Assembly (NCBI GenBank): GCA_963573315.1
Contig: OY752147.1
Coordinates: 682,001-746,000 of the forward strand
Source: Entomortierella parvispora
Lineage: Eukaryota > Mortierellomycota > Mortierellomycetes > Mortierellales > Mortierellaceae
Direction of reading: 5' to 3'
DNA: 64,000 bases
Of this stretch, positions 58,814 to 64,000 are shown in pieces. The position numbers were made by a program, and so were the translations under genes. Each line of letters begins with the position of its first letter. The stretch's first letter is position 1. The notes below the pieces were generated by a model. The model was not told where the DNA came from and ran no database searches. It was given only the letters and a program-made list of their open reading frames with translations.

Positions 58814-60453
58814 ATGGCACCCTTCAAACTCCCCAGCCTTGGGCTGGTTCTTCTTCTCATCTCTCTTTTCTTGACCATTCTCCCTCAAGCGAGCGAATCC
58901 CTCCCCGCTCCGTACGATCAGGCCCAGCCCATTGTGCCCGAATCGATTCCCCCCCTTTCCAAGAAAAAAACCGCCATGGACATCTTTCTGGCCTCGATTC
59001 GCTCCCGTTTGGAGGAGGAGCCTGATAACAAAGTCATTGTCGTTACCGGAAACGAATCCGCTGGTAACGGCCCATTCCAATGCATTACATTACTTGCATC
59101 TTACGAGGCAGATATCCCCATGGCAAAAACTGACACTCGCATTCCTTCCCCTGTTTTGTCTTTTCTTTCTTATTTGCACTAGACCTCGACTCTATCGTCT
59201 CGGCTATCACTACCTCCTTTTTTTGGTCGCGTCTACACCAACATTCTACCCTGGAGTTGGAACAGGAACAAGAACAGGAACACGAACACGAACACGAAAC
59301 TGGCAAGGAGGAAAACAAGTCCACGAAGGGTCCCATTGTTATTCCTTATATCAACATTCCCAAGATCGACCTCGCCCTTCGATCCGATGTCGAGTTTGTC
59401 CTGTCCTCCAACCACATCTCGCCCGATCACCTTTTCTTCCGGGAGGATCTCCCTCTGCTGGAGGCATTGAAGGCCAAGGATCTCCTGTCCTTGATCTTGG
59501 TGGATCATAACAAGATCATGGGCACCATGAGCACACTTGAGGGCGGAAACACCAAAGTCATCGGCATCATTGACCACCATGTGGATGAAAATCTGTACAA
59601 GGATACTGCAAACCCATGGAGAATCGAAGTGGTCGGATCCTGCTCCAGTTTGGTCACGGACGTGTTTTTCAAGAACGCCATCAAGGCCAGCTCCACGGGA
59701 AATATCTGCGAAGAGCTGACGGAGGAGGAGTTTACGGTTGAGGAGGAGGATATGAAAAAGCAAAAGGTCCCCACCTGGGTGCCTCAGGTTAGCCGTTTGT
59801 TACTAGGACCCATTTTGATCGATACCATGAACTTGAACCCAGAGATGCACAAGGTCAAGCCATTGGATGATGCTATGGCCAAGATGTTGTTCCCTTACAC
59901 TGGATGGATATCTATGGATGCCATCTATCAAAAGATTGATGACGCTCGCCATGATACATCCCGACTCTCATTCTATGATCTCCTTCGTAAGGATTACAAA
60001 GAATGGACCGTGTCCGAATACCTCACTCTTTCTTCTGTGAAGGTTGGAATCAGTAGTGTGATTGGTCTGATCGACAAGAACGCGAAGCGGTACACAAAAG
60101 AGGCGATGCAGGATGCCATTGTTGATTGGGCTAAAAACAGGACGGTGGACATTTCCATAGTCTTGCTGGCGGATGATCTGGGCGAAGCTCACGGAGGATA
60201 CCAACGTCAAATGATTGTCGCCCCAGCGATGCTCAGGTTCAGTCAGAGCTCTGCACCTGTCTTCGCACAACGTCTGGAGTCCATCTCGGACTTGCAGTTG
60301 GAGAGGACTTTATCCATCGACACGGCAGATTCAGATCAGAGAGGTGTCCGCGTGTACCTTCAACATAACAACACCTGTACCCGTAAACAGATCTGGCCTT
60401 GGGTCGAGAAGCTGCTGACAGAAGCGCCTTTGCCTAGTAGCGCCAACTTGTAA
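58814..60453 (+). CDS. DHH-family exopolyphosphatase with signal peptide
   Basis: Ppx1-type enzyme that releases phosphate from the ends of inorganic polyphosphate using Mn/Mg. Exons 58814-59063 and 59183-60453 give 506 residues. Seen: hydrophobic N-terminus (LGLVLLLISLFLTILPQA), then metal motifs NESADLDS across the intron, ILVDHN and GIIDHHVDE, and the DHHA2 domain (GPILIDTMNL, WVSM-like WISMDAIY). Yeast Ppx1 is about 400 residues and cytosolic; here a signal peptide and a Glu/Gln/His repeat (59247-59297) are added. Secretory, vacuolar or extracellular location is likely. Intron donor GTAACG is weak, but the join restores the invariant SAD. Confidence 0.92.
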
Positions 60454-62127
60454 AGAGTCTGCCGTATTTACCTCCTGTATATCTTTGAGTAAAGAATACT
60501 TTTTTTCAAAAAGTCACAATTCCACCTTTTGCCAGAATAGAATGTCAACAGTGGCTTCCTTTACATCAACTGATCGCAAGGAGAAGAAGGAATGCCTTTG
60601 ATATTGTTGTAACCTCACTTCTCGCAACTATTTACCACTCTCCCCCTTGCTCATTGACTTCCCTTACCTGTATTCCCCGTACTCCACGATGAGCGGGCGG
60701 CGGATGGGTTTTGTGCCATGGTTGATGAAAACCTCTCCACGCGTTTGTTTGCACGTGTCGTTGTCCAAGAAAAATCGCGCCAAATCGCGTCAAAACTGCT
60801 GAGCCATGTGAGCAAACATTGCCCGCTTTGTCTTGCGATCGTTGCTTGGCAGCGACCGCGGAAGTCTTACCGACGGCAGGGCGAAAATATCTCCATGCAG
60901 TGGTTCAGGAGGCATACCGGCAATGTAAGAAACAGCATGGCAGACATCGTCGCAAAAGAAGATCTACCAAGGGCGCTTGGGACATGGACTTTCTGGCGCT
61001 CACAGATATGAAATGCCACGCAATGTTCAAAGACAAGTCGGTAAAAGACGACCTACGCCAACTGATCGAAAAAAAAAAACCTGTGGCACGAGTGAAGTGC
61101 CAATGGTTGAATTAAAACAGTGCAATGACAATGGATGAGAACTGACGAGAAGTCGAGTGGCGGACGACAACGACGACTATAGCAATTGTACACTACCACA
61201 ACAAGCCCACGAGTATGTTTACCAGCACCTCGGACTGCACGAAAAGAGCACCGAATCGAAAAATGCTATAAGGAAGGTTACCTACGATGGGACGCTTACC
61301 ACGGGTTGGTACCACTACATCTGAAAGACAAGTTCAAGCAACTGTTCTTGTCAATCAAGGAGATCACGAATATGATGATTGACAGATTTATGGCCCTGAA
61401 TGAGTCGTTCAAGGTCAAGGAGTTTGCCCACCGTCTGACCCGCCTCGTCAAGGTATAGAGGGTTAGAGATCTTGCAAAACATGCGAATGTTGCAGTCGTA
61501 ACGCATGTCGATCCCATCGATGACATTGACGGTGATGCAAGTGGCAGAGGCAGTGGAAGACTATAGCGTACAGAAGGAACGTCTTTCGACCCCCCCCCAC
61601 ATAGTATTTCTTTTTTCTCTTCTGTATTTCTATACTCAGTCCAGTGAGAATCTCAGAAACCCACGCACTGCTACCCAGTCCTCAGAGATCCAACCCCAGT
61701 TGTACCTCAATATTGATCGCCCTGAAGATGTAGGGGCGCACTGTATTTCTTGGACACACCAATAGACCTGATAAAAACAAAAAGGTAGTGGGTGGCTATG
61801 GCCGAAAAGGGATCTGGAACCCGCGCTGCAAAAAGACTGTGGACTGGGCGAAGTCTATTGGGGTCACTGTTATTAGCAAGCGTAACAGGCCCAAAGGGCT
61901 TGATACTTGTTTCCCTTAGGTTGAGCGAGCGGTGGCACAAGCGCATGGTTTGATCGACTTCAAATTAACAGATAAACCCCACTCCACCATTCAAGGTCGG
62001 CCAGACAAGGCCGTTAATTGAATCCTCGGATCCTAGGGGAGCAAGGAGAGCTTGGAGGTTCTTGGCATCATCACCCTCGTTTCGTTTCCAGTACGCAACA
62101 AAAAGTAAAAGAAAAAGGCAAAAGAAG
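60454..62127. other. Intergenic with degenerate coding-like debris
   Basis: About 1.7 kb. Three broken frames between 60718 and 61458 on the + strand have protein-like stretches (CDRCL; DMDFLALTDMKCHAMFKD; MMIDRFMALNESFKVKEF), and another lies near 61765-61915 (GYGRKGIWNPRCKKTVDWAK). Stops and frame changes separate them and no start or domain is recognisable. A decayed transposon or gene is the likely origin. No terminal repeats found by eye. Confidence 0.4.
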
Positions 62128-62200
62128 AGGTCTCGCCGAGACTCGAACTCGGATTGCAAGATTCAGAGTCTTGATTGCTAACCAATTACAACACGAAACC
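62128..62200 (-). tRNA. tRNA-Gln (anticodon CTG)
   Basis: On the minus strand the gene begins GGTTTCG at 62200, pairing with CGAGACC at 62135-62129 (one G-T or mismatch per arm). Anticodon arm CAAGA/TCTTG has loop CTCTGAA (anticodon CTG, codon CAG). T-arm CCGAG/CTCGG has loop TTCGAGT. Discriminator T, as in yeast tRNA-Gln. No intron. Confidence 0.93.
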
Positions 62201-62303
62201 TGATTTGTTCTTCTCTATTGTGAAATTTTTTTTAGAGAGCTATTTAAAGCAAATGAGCAAAGCCTATACAGCACATACGATTTAAATACTTTTACGTGAT
62301 AAT

Positions 62304-62336
62304 CACGTGATCGATCTTTGATTTTTAGCGCACGTG
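62304..62336. promoter_or_regulatory. Two CACGTG palindromes upstream of tRNA-Gln
   Basis: CACGTGAT at 62304-62311 and CACGTGAC at 62331-62338, about 105 and 130 nt upstream of the tRNA 5' end, followed by an AATTAATG-rich stretch. Same pattern as the other two tRNA genes. Confidence 0.4.
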
Positions 62337-62410
62337 ACTTGTACACTCCAGGGATATTCCCTTATCCTTAATTAATGAAACGATCAGATACAAATGAAGA
62401 GTGTCTTCGT

Positions 62411-64000
62411 TTATTGTTGAGCTCCAGATGTCCCATATCCAGGAGGACTGTTCCCATTCACCTGTCGATGTCCATGTTGTTGTCGCGCTCTCAAGCGAGC
62501 CCGCTCCAGGTGGCCCGTAAACCCCGCCGTTGAATGCCGTCGTCTATGAGGAATAATGGTGATGATACCTTCGCCGACGGGTTTTGTCGTTACCAAGTCC
62601 TGATCATCTTCCAAATCCGAATCTACTCCAGTGTCCCCTCCATGCCGATCCACCCATAGCAGATCTTGGGAGTACCGGCGCTGACGACGGTATTCGAACC
62701 CAGGCTCCCGAGGGTTGTACGGGTGGTGTCGTTGCAGCTGGTCTGCTTCTTCCCCCAACAGCTGCGATGGCGATAACGGATCTCCCTGCTCCTGGTCGTT
62801 CAGTTGCAAAGATCCGCCTTGCCGATGGTCCAAAAAGTTCAAAAGCGAAGACAGTCCCAACGCCATTACTGCTAACACAATAAACGATCCTTCTACCGTT
62901 TGATACGATCCTCTGGTTTTGGCTAAAATCGAAGCCACCATCATGGGGAAGAACGTCAAGGAAATATTCAACGCGATCGTGACCAGACCATACGCTGTAC
63001 CTAATTGATGATCTTTCACCAAAAACGGAATGCAAGGCCACAGCACGGACGCAAAGAGAGAGTAGGCAAGGCCTAGGATGATCATGCCAAAGATGGGTGT
63101 GATCATGGTGAACCCAAACTGGAAATGGGCCCAAATGATGAGGACTGCAGAAAGCGGGATATATCGAGCTCGGCTTCCAAAGCGATCCACGAGGTATCCG
63201 CAAAGGGGTGATCCAATGGCAGAGACAATGTCAGGGATGGACTGAAAAAGATAGAGAGTTAGTTGCTTTGTTTACACAGACCTAGATTTGATTTCCTAGG
63301 AAAATTGACGTACCATGACGGAGCCAGCTCGCGTTGCATCCATGTGCCATTTTCTTTGCAGAACTAAAAGAAATAAGATAAATAGAACGTTAACAAAGTC
63401 CTAGAAACTGTTTCAAAAGAAAGCATGGTTAAGATGGCCACTTACAGTCCGATGCAATGTGATTAAAAGGCACGACCGAGCCGTAAAGCGAAATACAGCA
63501 TAGACAGAGGATCCAAAAGTTGGTCTGGAGAGTAAAAACCTCTGACCACAGCATCTGGTCGTCCTCTGCCATCTCCTCCTCCTTTTCAAGCTCTTCTTCT
63601 TCCTCCATCGCTACCGAGGACATGGACACGGTCGAGTCTGAAGAAACGCTAAGAGCTCTCTGTCCCACGATGTTGTCTTTTCTTGATCGCAGGAGGGCCT
63701 CGTCTCTTTCTCTTCGATCCTTTGCATCCAGTCGAACGCCAGCTTTGCTTCTTGAGGGTGCCTTATCCAAGTAAGCCAAAAAGAATCCACAGATCAAGCT
63801 CATCCCACAAACTCCAAATCCGACCCAACTTGCTCCGATGACTCCCTTTCCGTTCTCTGCTCCTTGCTTTCCGTACGCTCTTGCAATCAACGGGGACACG
63901 TTGTCGTTCAAGGCCGTCGCCAACCTAGCCGACGATAGGTTCATGCCCAGTGCAAACCCTAACCACCTTGATTTGAACCAGTCTGTGGTGATCTTTGCCT
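62411..64000 (-). CDS. Major facilitator superfamily transporter, MFSD1-like (partial, 5' end outside window)
   Basis: Exons seen: 63446-64000 (open at the window edge), 63314-63363 and 62411-63241, phases consistent. Seen: transmembrane helices including SRWLGFALGMNLSSARL, a motif typical of the MFSD1/YCR023-like group; a Ser/Glu-rich cytosolic loop (63560-63740); TNFWILCLCCISLYGSVVPF; SIPDIVSAIGSPLCGYLVDRFG (two runs split by the splice site), the second-half MFS signature; LGTAYGLVTIALN. The C-terminal tail of about 120 residues is hydrophilic and disordered. MFSD1 in animals is a lysosomal dipeptide transporter; the fungal substrate is unknown. Confidence 0.85.

Overview
The window reads as gene-dense nuclear DNA of an early-diverging filamentous fungus, most likely of the Mucoromycota and perhaps Mortierellaceae. 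The reasons are many short introns (mostly 70-130 nt, GT-AG with CTAAC/CTAAT-like branch sites), fungal gene families (Kre9/Knh1-like wall protein, twin-UIM epsin, MscS channel with EF hand, PTS1 D-amino-acid oxidase) and intron-rich housekeeping genes. The lineage is an inference from gene content; no marker gene was searched. Seventeen multi-exon or single-exon protein genes were rebuilt by hand. In every multi-exon model the exon lengths sum to a multiple of three, except the MFS gene, which runs off the right edge.

Layout. 1-1015: tRNA-Ala(CGC), then an inverted-repeat element. 1016-3890 (-): MscS-type channel. 5326-6023 (-): decayed SDR/epimerase pseudogene. 7041-9860 (-) MCM5 and 10289-12853 (+) LSG1 share a 428-bp divergent promoter. 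13164-15356 (+): PRMT3. 16348-19269 (-): epsin. 20028-21752 (+): D-amino-acid oxidase ending in SKL. 22189-25297 (+): GH95-type glycosidase. 25613-30066 (+): a long RGG/GW-rich disordered protein fused to an eIF4A-derived domain that has lost its helicase motifs. 30350-30739 (-): NDUFAF8-like twin CX9C protein. 31570-32599 (+): eIF1A. 32753-33950 (-): eEF1A lysine methyltransferase. 34096-35848 (-): metallo-beta-lactamase fold protein. 36374-36618: second copy of the inverted-repeat element, next to tRNA-Val(CAC). 36911-38578 (-): Kre9/Knh1-like secreted protein. 38927-39433 (-): doubtful small secreted ORF. 39782-40631 (-): compact PARP-like protein. 41503-53721 (+): a 35-exon gene for a secreted protein of about 3,031 residues with 46 tandem eight-cysteine modules. 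54249-57303 (-): glucose-6-phosphate dehydrogenase ending in SKL. 58814-60453 (+): DHH exopolyphosphatase with a signal peptide. 60690-61960: degenerate coding-like debris. 62128-62200 (-): tRNA-Gln(CTG). 62411-64000 (-): MFS transporter, cut by the window edge.

The genes are independent transcription units, not an operon or cluster. Functional threads do recur: ribosome biogenesis and translation (LSG1, eIF1A, eEF1A methyltransferase, PRMT3, tRNAs), peroxisomal redox (DAO and G6PDH both carry SKL), and the cell surface (Knh1-like protein, giant cysteine-rich protein, GH95 enzyme, secreted polyphosphatase). The most striking objects are the giant one-exon-per-module gene, the pseudo-helicase fusion, the minimal PARP, and the inverted-repeat element found downstream of two tRNA genes.
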